In this document: in pieces, positions 29,202 to 36,388 of the stretch | Position numbering within the stretch: the stretch's first letter is position 1 | How the letters are laid out: every line of letters starts with the position of its first letter | Assembly: GCA_017939795.1 (NCBI GenBank) | Contig: JAGBAA010000116.1 | Coordinates: 1 to 41,553, forward strand | DNA from: Thermoguttaceae bacterium | GTDB lineage: Bacteria; Planctomycetota; Planctomycetia; Pirellulales; Thermoguttaceae | Length of the DNA stretch: 41,553 nt | Reading direction: 5' to 3' | Position numbers and translations under genes: made by a program | The notes under the pieces: model-generated | Told to the model about the DNA's origin: nothing | The model's database searches: none | Seen by the model: only the letters and a program-made list of their open reading frames with translations

Positions 29202-29855
29202 ATGGCAAAATATATCGACGTTGAAAGGTACTGCCGGGAGATTTGCCAGTATGTCGGCCGTGCAAAAAATGGATGCGACATATCAAAATGCCCGATCTGG
29301 AATGCGCCTGCGGAAGATGTTCTTCCGGTGCGGGACACGCAAGAACAGGCAGAAGTCCCGAAAATATATTACGAATGCAACCGAAAGAGGTGTGAGGTCT
29401 GCAATCCGGCTTGCAGACAGACAACGGATGTGCGGTTTGCCAAGAATTTCGATAAAGTTCTGCTGCGAGAGGGAAATGTTTTTGTGGAACTGACGAAGGA
29501 CGATGCGGAGAGTTTCCGGGAACAGCGTACCTATCGCAATATGTACCGGCTGATGGAAGTTCTGGATTATGCGGACATTGCGAGGATAATCATGACATCC
29601 AAGGAAACAGAAAAGGCTATACGGACGGTGGCTCTGGAGGATGAAATCCGGATTCTTGCAGGAAATAACTTTGTGATCGATCTTCGTCCGCTGGCGCAAA
29701 GATTGGCCGACATTGACACCGAAATGACGGACTATAATACATGGCTGGATCATGTGTGGCGAAGACTTCGGGAAGGGGTCAGTCCGGAAGATGTGGTGAA
29801 AGACTTGCAGTATCTCTTGGATAAGTCCATTGAAAAAATTACGGAGGATATGTGA
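29202..29855 (+). CDS. Cys-rich N-terminus phage protein, function unknown (217 aa)
   Basis: Start is ATG 29202 behind AGGAGAAGGAG. The first 75 residues have eight Cys (CREICQ, CDISKCPIW, CNRKRCEVCNPAC) and EDVLPVRDTQ, a layout similar to small zinc-binding phage proteins that end PTADVVPV. The remainder is acidic and helical (YRLMEVLDYADIARIIM, LAQRLADIDTEMTDYNTWLD). No enzymatic motif. It sits between the methyltransferase and a small protein gene, outside the packaging order. Confidence 0.68.
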   Translation: MAKYIDVERYCREICQYVGRAKNGCDISKCPIWNAPAEDVLPVRDTQEQAEVPKIYYECNRKRCEVCNPACRQTTDVRFAKNFDKVLLREGNVFVELTKDDAESFREQRTYRNMYRLMEVLDYADIARIIMTSKETEKAIRTVALEDEIRILAGNNFVIDLRPLAQRLADIDTEMTDYNTWLDHVWRRLREGVSPEDVVKDLQYLLDKSIEKITEDM

Positions 29856-30187
29856 TGGACAAACGTGAACGACTTTTCAAGATGCTTGTGGAGGCAAATT
29901 ACATGGTGGCGGGGGACGTTGTTCCCCGTTCGCCGGCTGAACGCTGGTATGCGATTGTTGATTATCTCTTTGCCCACGGTGTGGAGATTCCGCCGTGCAA
30001 GGTGGGAGATACGGTTTATCAGACGGACGGTGAGAGGGTGTATGAATATGTGGTCGAAAACGTATTCTACAATACCGACTTAATCACTTTCGACGAAGCG
30101 GATATTGGAAGATTGGTTTTTATTAACCGGGAAGAAGCGGAAATCGAAATGAGACGGCTGGAATACCGTAAAGATTGCAGTAGCTGA
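29855..30187 (+). CDS. Small phage protein with PPCKVGDTVY motif
   Basis: This 110-residue protein starts at ATG 29855, 7 bases after GGAGG (29843-29847). The N-terminal helical part (MLVEANYMVAGDVV, RWYAIVDYLFAHGV) is followed by a beta-rich part: PPCKVGDTVYQTDGERVYEY, VENVFYNTDLITF, FINREEAEIEMRRL. It shares the PCK-VY and REEAE layout with 13328-13696. Function unknown. It is followed by a promoter-like element and a hairpin. Confidence 0.7.
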   Translation: MDKRERLFKMLVEANYMVAGDVVPRSPAERWYAIVDYLFAHGVEIPPCKVGDTVYQTDGERVYEYVVENVFYNTDLITFDEADIGRLVFINREEAEIEMRRLEYRKDCSS

Positions 30188-30198
30188 CCGAAAAAGTG

Positions 30199-30207
30199 TG
30201 GTATAAT
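30199..30207 (+). promoter_or_regulatory. Extended -10 promoter element before the portal operon
   Basis: TGGTATAAT matches the extended -10 consensus exactly. No good -35 lies at the normal distance (TTGCAG at 30175 is 21 bp away). Transcription would start near 30214 and run at once into a strong hairpin at 30216-30261. Confidence 0.5.
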
Positions 30208-30215
30208 CCTATCAT

Positions 30216-30261
30216 CGAAGCAAAGCGGGACGAAAACGTCTCGCTTTTTTCTTTTGCTTCG
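30216..30261 (+). terminator. Nested hairpin terminator/attenuator before the portal operon
   Basis: The inner stem AAAGCGGGACG (30222-30232) pairs with CGTCTCGCTTT (30237-30247) around AAAA and is followed by T6 (30245-30250), a standard terminator. An outer stem CGAAGCAAA (30216-30224) can pair instead with TTTGCTTCG (30253-30261). The two partly exclude each other at 30222-30224, which would suit attenuation of the head genes. Confidence 0.75.
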
Positions 30262-30285
30262 GGATTTTGAAGAGGAGGTTAATCG

Positions 30286-30480
30286 ATGCGATATATTGAC
30301 GATGTGCTTTATCTGCTCGGGTGGGTATGTCTGATCGTCTGTGCGTTTTCGGTCGGGTGGCAGATCGGTTTGATCGGCTGTGCGGCGGCGTTCTGGACGA
30401 CGGCGGTCATCTGGGCGAAGGCTTACGCGAAATTTGCAAAGAAAAGCCGTGACGAACCGAACAGGAGGGATATGCTGTGA
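30286..30480 (+). CDS. Small two-helix membrane protein before portal (DUF1056-like)
   Basis: This 64-residue protein starts at ATG 30286 behind AGAGGAGG. It has two hydrophobic helices (VLYLLGWVCLIVCAFSVGW and IGLIGCAAAFWTTAVIW) and a basic C-terminus. Small proteins of DUF1056 type occupy this place between terminase and portal in Firmicutes phages. Role unknown. It overlaps the portal start by GTGA. Confidence 0.7.
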   Translation: MRYIDDVLYLLGWVCLIVCAFSVGWQIGLIGCAAAFWTTAVIWAKAYAKFAKKSRDEPNRRDML

Positions 30481-31751
30481 TATTTTCGAATGCGATCCGG
30501 AACGCGGCGAACAGTGCGGGGACGGTGACGAACAATTTTGAGAAGATCTTCCGTGACCTTCTGACGGTTTCGTCGGTCGGCAATGTGCCGGAGAACGCGG
30601 AAAAGCTCGGCGCGGTTGCGGCGGCTCACCGGATTCTGACGAATTCGCTTGCGGCGATGCCCTGGCAGATCCGGCGGCGCGAAGGGGAACAGCGGTTCGA
30701 AGCGGATCACGCGCTTGCCTACCCGCTGAAGACGCGGGCGAACGATTACATGAGTCCGTACATGGCGGAGAAGGTGATTCTTTCGCGGGCGTTCTGGTAC
30801 GGTGCGGGATACGCCTACATCGAGAGGGACGAACGCGGAGCGGTTTCCGAGATCATTCCGATTCCGGCCGAACCGGAAATTTCCATGAATGCGCGGGACA
30901 ATATGCGGTGGTACAAATTCACGGTACCGGACACGCAGGCGTACGGGAAGGTGCTGACGCGGAACTTCGCGGAATCGCAGATTTTACGGTTTCTGTTCGA
31001 AACCTACGACGGAGTCGGCGGACGGGGGATGCTCCATCTTGGGGAAGACACCATTGACACCGATCTGAAAGCGCAGAAGTACGGGAACCGGTTCTACACA
31101 AACGGTGCGCGGCTGTCGGGGGTGATCGAAGTAGACGCGGAACTCGGTCCCGACAAGCGGACGCAGCTGAAAGAGGAATTCAACCGCAAGTATTCCGGAG
31201 ACAACGCCTTCAAGGTGGCGGTACTTGATCTCGGTATGAAGTACACGCAGCTCGGCATCAGTCATCAGGAAGCGCAGTACCTTGAAAACCGGGAATTTTC
31301 GGTAGAAGAGGTTTCGAGGGCTACAGGGATTCCCCTGCACATGCTCCAGAGCGGGAAGCAAAGTTATCAATCGAACGAACAGCAGAGGCTTGACTTTCTG
31401 ACGGATACGCTCACGCCGCATCTGGTTCAGATCGAACAGGAGTGGAAGTACAAGCTGTTCTCGAAGAAGGACATTGACGAGGGGTATTACCTCAAGAAAA
31501 ACGAGAATTCGATCATGCGCGGTACTCATGAAGCGCGTGCGAATTACTATCAGAAGATGATCGGCATCGGTGCGATGTGTGCGGACGATATCCGCGCGGA
31601 CGAAGACCGTTCTCCCCTTCCGGACGGATGGGGCAAGAAGTTCTGGATGTCCAAAAATTTCGCTCCGGTCGATGACGAAGCGGCGTTCCGGACGGGAAGC
31701 AGTGCCGGGAACGGAACGAACGCGGGAGACGGTACGGGAAAGGAGGAATAA
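30477..31751 (+). CDS. Portal protein (HK97 family)
   Basis: This 424-residue protein starts at GTG 30477, with ACAGGAGGG upstream and overlap with the previous stop. It forms the dodecameric ring through which DNA enters and leaves the head. Diagnostic segments include VAAAHRILTNSLAAMPWQI, AYPLKTRANDYMSPYMAEKV, WYGAGYAYIERDERG, VEEVSRATGIPLHMLQS and SNEQQRLDFLTDTLTPHL, in the normal order of Phage_portal proteins. A disordered Gly/Thr/Asn-rich C-terminus ends the protein. The protease and capsid genes follow. Confidence 0.93.
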   Translation: MIFSNAIRNAANSAGTVTNNFEKIFRDLLTVSSVGNVPENAEKLGAVAAAHRILTNSLAAMPWQIRRREGEQRFEADHALAYPLKTRANDYMSPYMAEKVILSRAFWYGAGYAYIERDERGAVSEIIPIPAEPEISMNARDNMRWYKFTVPDTQAYGKVLTRNFAESQILRFLFETYDGVGGRGMLHLGEDTIDTDLKAQKYGNRFYTNGARLSGVIEVDAELGPDKRTQLKEEFNRKYSGDNAFKVAVLDLGMKYTQLGISHQEAQYLENREFSVEEVSRATGIPLHMLQSGKQSYQSNEQQRLDFLTDTLTPHLVQIEQEWKYKLFSKKDIDEGYYLKKNENSIMRGTHEARANYYQKMIGIGAMCADDIRADEDRSPLPDGWGKKFWMSKNFAPVDDEAAFRTGSSAGNGTNAGDGTGKEE

Positions 31752-31754
31752 GGA

Positions 31755-32426
31755 ATGGCTGAATTTCATTTTAACGGTGACATTCTTCCGGACGAATACG
31801 CGGAAATCTGGCGGTGGTTCGGATGGGAAGACGTTGTCTGTCCGGGGGATATCCGGAATTTATGTGAAACGGCTGCCGGTGAGGAATTGACGATTTACAT
31901 CAACTCGGACGGCGGTTCGCTGATCGCGGGAACGGAAATTTACTCCATCCTCCATGCGTACAGGGGAAGAAAAACGGCGCACATCCAGTCCCGCGCCGCA
32001 TCGGCAGCTACGGTAGCTATTATGGCATGTGAACGCATTGTAGCGGAACCGGTATCGCTGATCTGTGTTCACAACCCTTACACCTATGCAAGCGGGGATG
32101 CGGACGAAATGCGGCATACGGCGGAAGAACTGGACAACATCAAGCGGTCGATCGTGAATGCGTATGAACCGAGAATCAAGGTTCCGCGTGCGGAAATCGA
32201 AGAGCTGATGAACAAAAATCTGTGGCTGGACGCCGCAGCCGCCAAAGGGTACGGGTTGATCGACGAGATTGTCGGCGAACCGGTACCGGCGGGGATGATC
32301 GTGAACGCAGCGGGGCGGGTACGATATCCCACACAGAAGATGATTGACGAATACCGCGCCGCAAAGCAGGGTGCCGCAGATGCGGAAAAGGCTGCGAAGG
32401 CGTGGCTTGAAAACTACAGACATTAA
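31755..32426 (+). CDS. Prohead maturation protease (ClpP/S49-like)
   Basis: This 223-residue protein starts at ATG 31755 behind AAAGGAGG. It is a ClpP-fold serine protease with nucleophile S83 in SRAASAATVAIMA, catalytic H106 in ICVHNPYTYA and an oxyanion segment INSDGGSLIAG (50-60). It cleaves the capsid delta domain during head maturation. The C-terminal 45 residues (TQKMIDEYRAAKQG and an Ala-rich helix) are the usual extension that contacts the scaffold. It lies between portal and capsid, as expected. Confidence 0.93.
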   Translation: MAEFHFNGDILPDEYAEIWRWFGWEDVVCPGDIRNLCETAAGEELTIYINSDGGSLIAGTEIYSILHAYRGRKTAHIQSRAASAATVAIMACERIVAEPVSLICVHNPYTYASGDADEMRHTAEELDNIKRSIVNAYEPRIKVPRAEIEELMNKNLWLDAAAAKGYGLIDEIVGEPVPAGMIVNAAGRVRYPTQKMIDEYRAAKQGAADAEKAAKAWLENYRH

Positions 32427-32441
32427 TTTTCGGAGGTAGAT

Positions 32442-33725
32442 ATGCCTAAAATGGATTATTTTGCACTGATTAATCAGGCGAAGGCGGAAAAGGCCGCGCT
32501 GGTGGATCAGGCGGATCAGATGATCGCGGACAAGAAGTTCGGTACCGATCTGGAAACGATCCAGAACAAGATCAAGGACAAGGCGGCGGAAATCGACCAG
32601 ATTACGAATCAGGCGGCGATTTCTGCGGCAGGCGCGGACCCGGTGAAGAACCCGGACGGCGTACAGGACGACAAGGACGGGGGCAAGGAAAAGCCGCTGA
32701 AGGTGTTCAATTCCCTCGGCGAACAGCTTCAGGCAATCCGCAATGCGGCGAAAGGGGAGGTGGACGAACGTCTGATCCGCGTGAACAACGCGATCATGGG
32801 TACGAATACGGAAACCGGCGCAGACGGCGGCTATGCCATTCAGGAAGATTTCGCGGGGAATATTCTTGAGTCGGCGGCACAGACGGGCGAAATTCTTTCC
32901 CGCGTGGATACCTACACCTGCAGTGCGAACTCCAATTCTGTCCGCTGGATGACGGCAAAGGAAGAAGATATTTCCGACTCCGTGTTCGGCGGTGTAAAGA
33001 TGTTCTGGGCGGAAGAAGGCGAAACCGTAGAAGCTACGAAGCCGCAGTTCCGTGAAGCGCGTCTGGAACTGGAAAAGATGATGGGCTTTGCGTATGCGAC
33101 GGAAGAGCTTCTTCAGGACGCGGCGTTCATGTCCTCGCTGTTCGGCAGAGCGTTCATGATCGGTGCGCGGAGACTGCTGGAAGGCGCGATCATCAGCGGC
33201 GACGGCGAAAAGAAACCGCTCGGTATGCTGAATTCCACGGCGACGATTGAAGTGGCAAAAGCTGCCGATCAGGGTGCCGGCACGATCACGGCGGACAACA
33301 TTTTCAGCATGTGGCAGAGAACGCTCCACGAATACCGCAGCCGTCTGGTATGGCTTGCTCATCCGGACGCGGAACTTCAGCTTCAGAAGCTGACCTTCAA
33401 CGGCGAATCGATCTGGATGCCGGAAGGCGGTCTGCGCGATACTCCGTTCCAGAAGGTTCTCGGACGTCCGGTAATCTATACCGACCACATGTCCGCGCTC
33501 GGCACGAAGGGGGACATCATGCTGTGTGACCCGATGAAGTATCTGCTCGTCAAGAAGGGTTCTGTGAAGCAGGACTGGTCCATGCACGTTGAATTCCTCA
33601 CGGCTCAGCATTGCTTCCGTGTGATCTACCGCTGCAACGGCAAGCCGAAGGTTGACGCGCCGCTGAAGATCAAGAATTCCACGCTCACCCGTTCGCCGTT
33701 CGTCACGCTGGCGGCGAGACAGTAA
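32442..33725 (+). CDS. Major capsid protein (HK97 fold)
   Basis: This 427-residue protein starts at ATG 32442 behind CGGAGGT. Residues 1-105 are a charged coiled-coil delta/scaffold domain (AKAEKAALVDQADQMIADKK). The HK97-type body starts about residue 120 with GYAIQEDFAGNILESAAQTG and includes PQFREARLELEKMMGFAYAT, ATEELLQDAAFMSSLFGRAF, then PLGMLNST and GRPVIYTDHM. The delta domain would be removed by the protease encoded just before. A 25-base gap precedes the connector gene. Confidence 0.94.
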   Translation: MPKMDYFALINQAKAEKAALVDQADQMIADKKFGTDLETIQNKIKDKAAEIDQITNQAAISAAGADPVKNPDGVQDDKDGGKEKPLKVFNSLGEQLQAIRNAAKGEVDERLIRVNNAIMGTNTETGADGGYAIQEDFAGNILESAAQTGEILSRVDTYTCSANSNSVRWMTAKEEDISDSVFGGVKMFWAEEGETVEATKPQFREARLELEKMMGFAYATEELLQDAAFMSSLFGRAFMIGARRLLEGAIISGDGEKKPLGMLNSTATIEVAKAADQGAGTITADNIFSMWQRTLHEYRSRLVWLAHPDAELQLQKLTFNGESIWMPEGGLRDTPFQKVLGRPVIYTDHMSALGTKGDIMLCDPMKYLLVKKGSVKQDWSMHVEFLTAQHCFRVIYRCNGKPKVDAPLKIKNSTLTRSPFVTLAARQ

Positions 33726-33750
33726 AACGCAGTGACAGGAGGCGCGGAGG

Positions 33751-34062
33751 ATGCTGAATTTTAATGGATTCTGCGCATACGCGAAGATCGACGAAGCGAC
33801 GCTGGCGATTCCGGAAGAACTGCGGAACGCGCAGTTGTGTTATGACGGCGCGATCTGGGCGGCCAAAGGGTGTGGAATTCCGGTGGACAAACTTGACGAA
33901 GAAGGAAATCGTCTGCTTGAGTTATACATCTACGCACTCGCCGGGCACTATTACGACAACCGGAACTTCCAGTCCTCCGTGCAGTCCTACACCGGCGATC
34001 AGTATACACAGCGCATGATGACGCGGATGCGGATCGCGCTGGAATCGGAGGGGTGGTTCTGA
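33751..34062 (+). CDS. Head-tail connector (gp6-like)
   Basis: This 103-residue helical protein starts at ATG 33751 with GGCGCGGAGG upstream. It contains DEATLAIPEELRNAQLCYDG, CGIPVDKLDEEGNRLLELYI and YDNRNFQSSVQSY, the pattern of Phage_gp6-type adaptor proteins that form the ring under the portal. It overlaps the next start (TGATG). Confidence 0.85.
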   Translation: MLNFNGFCAYAKIDEATLAIPEELRNAQLCYDGAIWAAKGCGIPVDKLDEEGNRLLELYIYALAGHYYDNRNFQSSVQSYTGDQYTQRMMTRMRIALESEGWF

Positions 34063-34427
34063 TGGCAACAAACAATGTTTATGCGGGGGAACTGACTTCC
34101 CGGATCGTCGTGGAGGTTCCCGACACGCAGAAAACCGGGAGGGGCGGTAAAACGGTGACGTGGAAGCCCCTCTTCGGTGAGAGGGTATCGCTTCCGGCGA
34201 AATGGCGGACGACCGTGCGGGTTGCCGACACGGTGGATCACGACCATGTGGCGGCGGTGGAATCCGCGACGGTGACGATCCGGAACAACAAGCGGGTCGG
34301 CGCGGTCTGCCGTATCCGGCGGATCGGTGACACCGGGGAACCGTGGGATGTTGTCGCCGCGCCGGTGCCGTCGCCGAACCGGATGTGGCTGGAATTCACG
34401 GTACAGCGAAAGGCGGCGGCGTTATGA
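34062..34427 (+). CDS. Head closure protein (SPP1 gp16-like)
   Basis: This 121-residue beta-rich protein starts at ATG 34062 with GGAGGGG upstream. It contains LTSRIVVEVPDTQKTGRGGK, W-KPLFGERVSLPAKWRT, ATVTIRNNKRVGAVCRIRR, then GEPWDVVAAPVPSPNRMWLE. This matches the Phage_H_T_join/gp16 type that closes the head and docks the tail. Order in the connector cluster supports this. Confidence 0.83.
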   Translation: MATNNVYAGELTSRIVVEVPDTQKTGRGGKTVTWKPLFGERVSLPAKWRTTVRVADTVDHDHVAAVESATVTIRNNKRVGAVCRIRRIGDTGEPWDVVAAPVPSPNRMWLEFTVQRKAAAL

Positions 34428-34792
34428 TGCCGCGCACTGATGGGGAGCTGAACGAGCTTCTGGTCGCGGCTTTGGAGACCGTTTTGCCAGACGTCTGGGA
34501 AGGGGTATACACAGGAAACGACATCGATAAATACCTGACCTTTTCCCATTACAGCCGGGGAATCGTCTACGCGAATGACCGGCCGACGGTGAAATCGTGG
34601 CGGGTGACGGTGACGCTCTGGGCGAAGAACCGGGTGAACGCGGATGCCGAGCGGGATGCGGTCCGGCTGGCAATCTGGCGGGCGTTCGGGGAATATCCCG
34701 CCTGTGAGAACGCGACGGATGACGGATGGCAGCAGTATATCTATGAATTCACCGTGACCGGAGCGGTGGAAACGGAGGTATACGGTGGCTAA
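34424..34792 (+). CDS. Putative tail terminator / tail completion protein
   Basis: This 122-residue protein starts at ATG 34424, coupled by ATGA to the previous gene. It contains ELNELLVAALETVLPDVWEG, the central VKSWRVTVTLWAKNRVNADA, then AVRLAIWRAFGEY and WQQYIYEFTVTGAV, an alpha/beta pattern like gpU/gp17-type tail terminators that cap the tail tube. In many phages this gene follows the gp10-like gene; here it precedes it. Moderate certainty. Confidence 0.72.
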   Translation: MMPRTDGELNELLVAALETVLPDVWEGVYTGNDIDKYLTFSHYSRGIVYANDRPTVKSWRVTVTLWAKNRVNADAERDAVRLAIWRAFGEYPACENATDDGWQQYIYEFTVTGAVETEVYGG

Positions 34793-35249
34793 GGTGACGA
34801 CGAAAACGCTTACGGGCGGGATGTCGCACGACCGGATACAGGAGTACATTGACGAGATTCCGGTGGATGTGATTGACGATATGCTGACCGCCGAGGCGGA
34901 TGTGATCGAACCTGCCATTGCGGATAATGCGGCATCCATGCTGCGCGGTCCGTATGCGGTCGGCGACACGTCTCGTGCCCTTTACCGGAAAAAGCCTGCA
35001 AACTGGGGCGGGAGAAAAGGGAACGGACAGCGGCAGATCGCGCTGACGTTCCGCGGTATCCGGAGGGATGATAAATATCATCCGAACGGTACCAGAAACG
35101 CGGAGATTGCTTTTGTGAACGAATACGGGAACCGGGGGAATCCCGCGAGACCGTTTGTGCAGAGAGCGATTGACGAAAAAGCAGAAGCTGCCTTTGACAA
35201 TGCCGAAAAGGTATTTGACGAATGGCTGAAGAAAGAAAAAATGATTTAG
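34785..35249 (+). CDS. HK97 gp10-family head-tail joining protein
   Basis: This 154-residue protein starts at GTG 34785 (8-base overlap with the previous gene) with ACGGAGG upstream. The segments TGGMSHDRIQEYIDEIPVDV, IADNAASMLRG, RNAEIAFVNEYGNRGNPARP, then F-V-QRAIDEKAEAAF match the gp10-like family, in which the (E/N)YG...ARPF motif is nearly invariant. It is a minor structural protein at the neck. Confidence 0.88.
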   Translation: MAKVTTKTLTGGMSHDRIQEYIDEIPVDVIDDMLTAEADVIEPAIADNAASMLRGPYAVGDTSRALYRKKPANWGGRKGNGQRQIALTFRGIRRDDKYHPNGTRNAEIAFVNEYGNRGNPARPFVQRAIDEKAEAAFDNAEKVFDEWLKKEKMI

Positions 35250-35260
35250 GGGAGGTATAT

Positions 35261-35860
35261 ATGGCTGAGACCAATCCTGCACTGAACAGTGTAAGAAAAA
35301 CGACCATGGGCGCGACGTTCCCGTACTGGGCGAAGGTTGCGACGGACGTAACCGGGGCGATGCCGACTTACGAGAGCGGCACGGAATTCTCGGAATTTGT
35401 GAAGGTAACGGAAAACCTTCAGAAGGCGGAATCGCAGTTCTATTCCAACGACGCGCTGTCCGAATCGGCGGACGAATTCAAATACTGCGAAATCACGTTT
35501 GACAACAAGGGTGTTCCCAACACGCTGAAAGCGGCACTGTACGGCGCGAAGCTGGACGGAAACCGCATTACCTACGGCGCAGGCGACAACCCGCCGATGG
35601 GCGGATTTGCGTTCTACCGCGTCCTTCAGGACAACGGCACGAAATACTACGAAGGTGTGTTCTATCCCCGTGTGAAGGCGTCGCTGACCGGCATGACGTA
35701 CGACACGAAGGGGGAAAACGTCACCTTCAACGGCGAACAGACCAAGCTGATCGCCTATGCGACGAAGACCACGGCGCAGGAATGGAAGATCGAAGAGATT
35801 TTTGCCACGGCGGACGAGGCTCTTGCATGGGTCAAGGAACAGCTCGGCATTACGGCGTAA
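35261..35860 (+). CDS. Major tail protein (phi13-type)
   Basis: This 199-residue protein starts at ATG 35261 with GGGGAGG. It is the tail-tube subunit. Features are AKVATDVTGAMPTYESGTEF, V-TENLQKAESQFYSND, KYCEITFDNKGVPNTLKAAL, then GFAFYRVLQDNGTKYYEGV and FYPRVKASLTGMTYDTKGEN, the typical order for phi13/Phage_tail_3-type major tail proteins. It is followed by the chaperone genes and the tape measure. Confidence 0.9.
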   Translation: MAETNPALNSVRKTTMGATFPYWAKVATDVTGAMPTYESGTEFSEFVKVTENLQKAESQFYSNDALSESADEFKYCEITFDNKGVPNTLKAALYGAKLDGNRITYGAGDNPPMGGFAFYRVLQDNGTKYYEGVFYPRVKASLTGMTYDTKGENVTFNGEQTKLIAYATKTTAQEWKIEEIFATADEALAWVKEQLGITA

Positions 35861-35873
35861 GGGGGCGTGAACT

Positions 35874-36266
35874 ATGACGGGCGGCTGTAAATGCAGGCTT
35901 GGCGGTCGTGAATACTGGCTTGTATATACAGCCGACGCATATTTCGACATCCAGGGCGCGTATGGGGCGGATTTTCTCGAAAAACTCCGTCCCGGTACGC
36001 GGGATGCTTACGAAGTGGCGGTCGGCTGTCTTTTGATTTTGGCCAGAGAGGGCGAGCTTTGCCGGAGATACATGGGATATACGGCGGCAGAGATGCTGAC
36101 GGAAGAGGATGTACGGCGGTGTATGCTGCCGGATTCCATCGTGAAGGTGAAGACCTTAGTAAACGAAGCGGTTCTCGCGGGGCTTCGGGTGGAGAACGCG
36201 AAGGTTTCGGACGAACCGGTGGACTTAGGGTTGCTGGAATATGAAAAAAAAACGGTGTTGGACTGA
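35874..36266 (+). CDS. Tail assembly chaperone (gpG-like)
   Basis: This 130-residue protein starts at ATG 35874. It follows the major tail gene and precedes the tape measure, the fixed place of the G/GT chaperones that coat the tape measure until the tube polymerises. It is mostly helical (YEVAVGCLLILAREGELCR, EDVRRCMLPDSIVKVKTLVN). It ends EYEKKTVLD, with the Lys codons in an A9 run (36244-36252) that is the shift site for the longer GT form. Confidence 0.85.
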   Translation: MTGGCKCRLGGREYWLVYTADAYFDIQGAYGADFLEKLRPGTRDAYEVAVGCLLILAREGELCRRYMGYTAAEMLTEEDVRRCMLPDSIVKVKTLVNEAVLAGLRVENAKVSDEPVDLGLLEYEKKTVLD

Positions 36267-36388
36267 GGCTGTCGGATTTTCTGATTATGGCTTCGCTCTG
36301 CGGGATGTCCGTAGTGGACGCCAGACGGTGCCGGATCGGGCTGGTGTTTGAGATGTTTAACAGCCGGTACCGGAGAGAGGAGGAATAA
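35874..36388 (+). CDS. Tail assembly chaperone GT fusion by programmed -1 frameshift
   Basis: The A9 run at 36244-36252 provides an A-AAA-AAA slippery site in the gpG frame. A -1 slip after the two Lys codons continues NGVGLRLSDFLIMASLCG, then MSVVDARRCRIGLVFEMF and ends REEE-stop at 36386-36388, directly against the tape-measure GTG at 36389. The product is 171 residues. The T part (SDFLIMASLCG) is typical of Firmicutes gpGT extensions. The overlap exists in no other frame and has no ribosome-binding site of its own. Confidence 0.85.

Noticed and set aside
31860..33611. Long minus-strand open frame (583 codons) opposite the protease and capsid genes
   Set aside because: It is antisense to two clearly recognised structural genes with good ribosome-binding sites, its translation is Arg/His/Phe-rich with no known domain, and the strand carries no promoter here.
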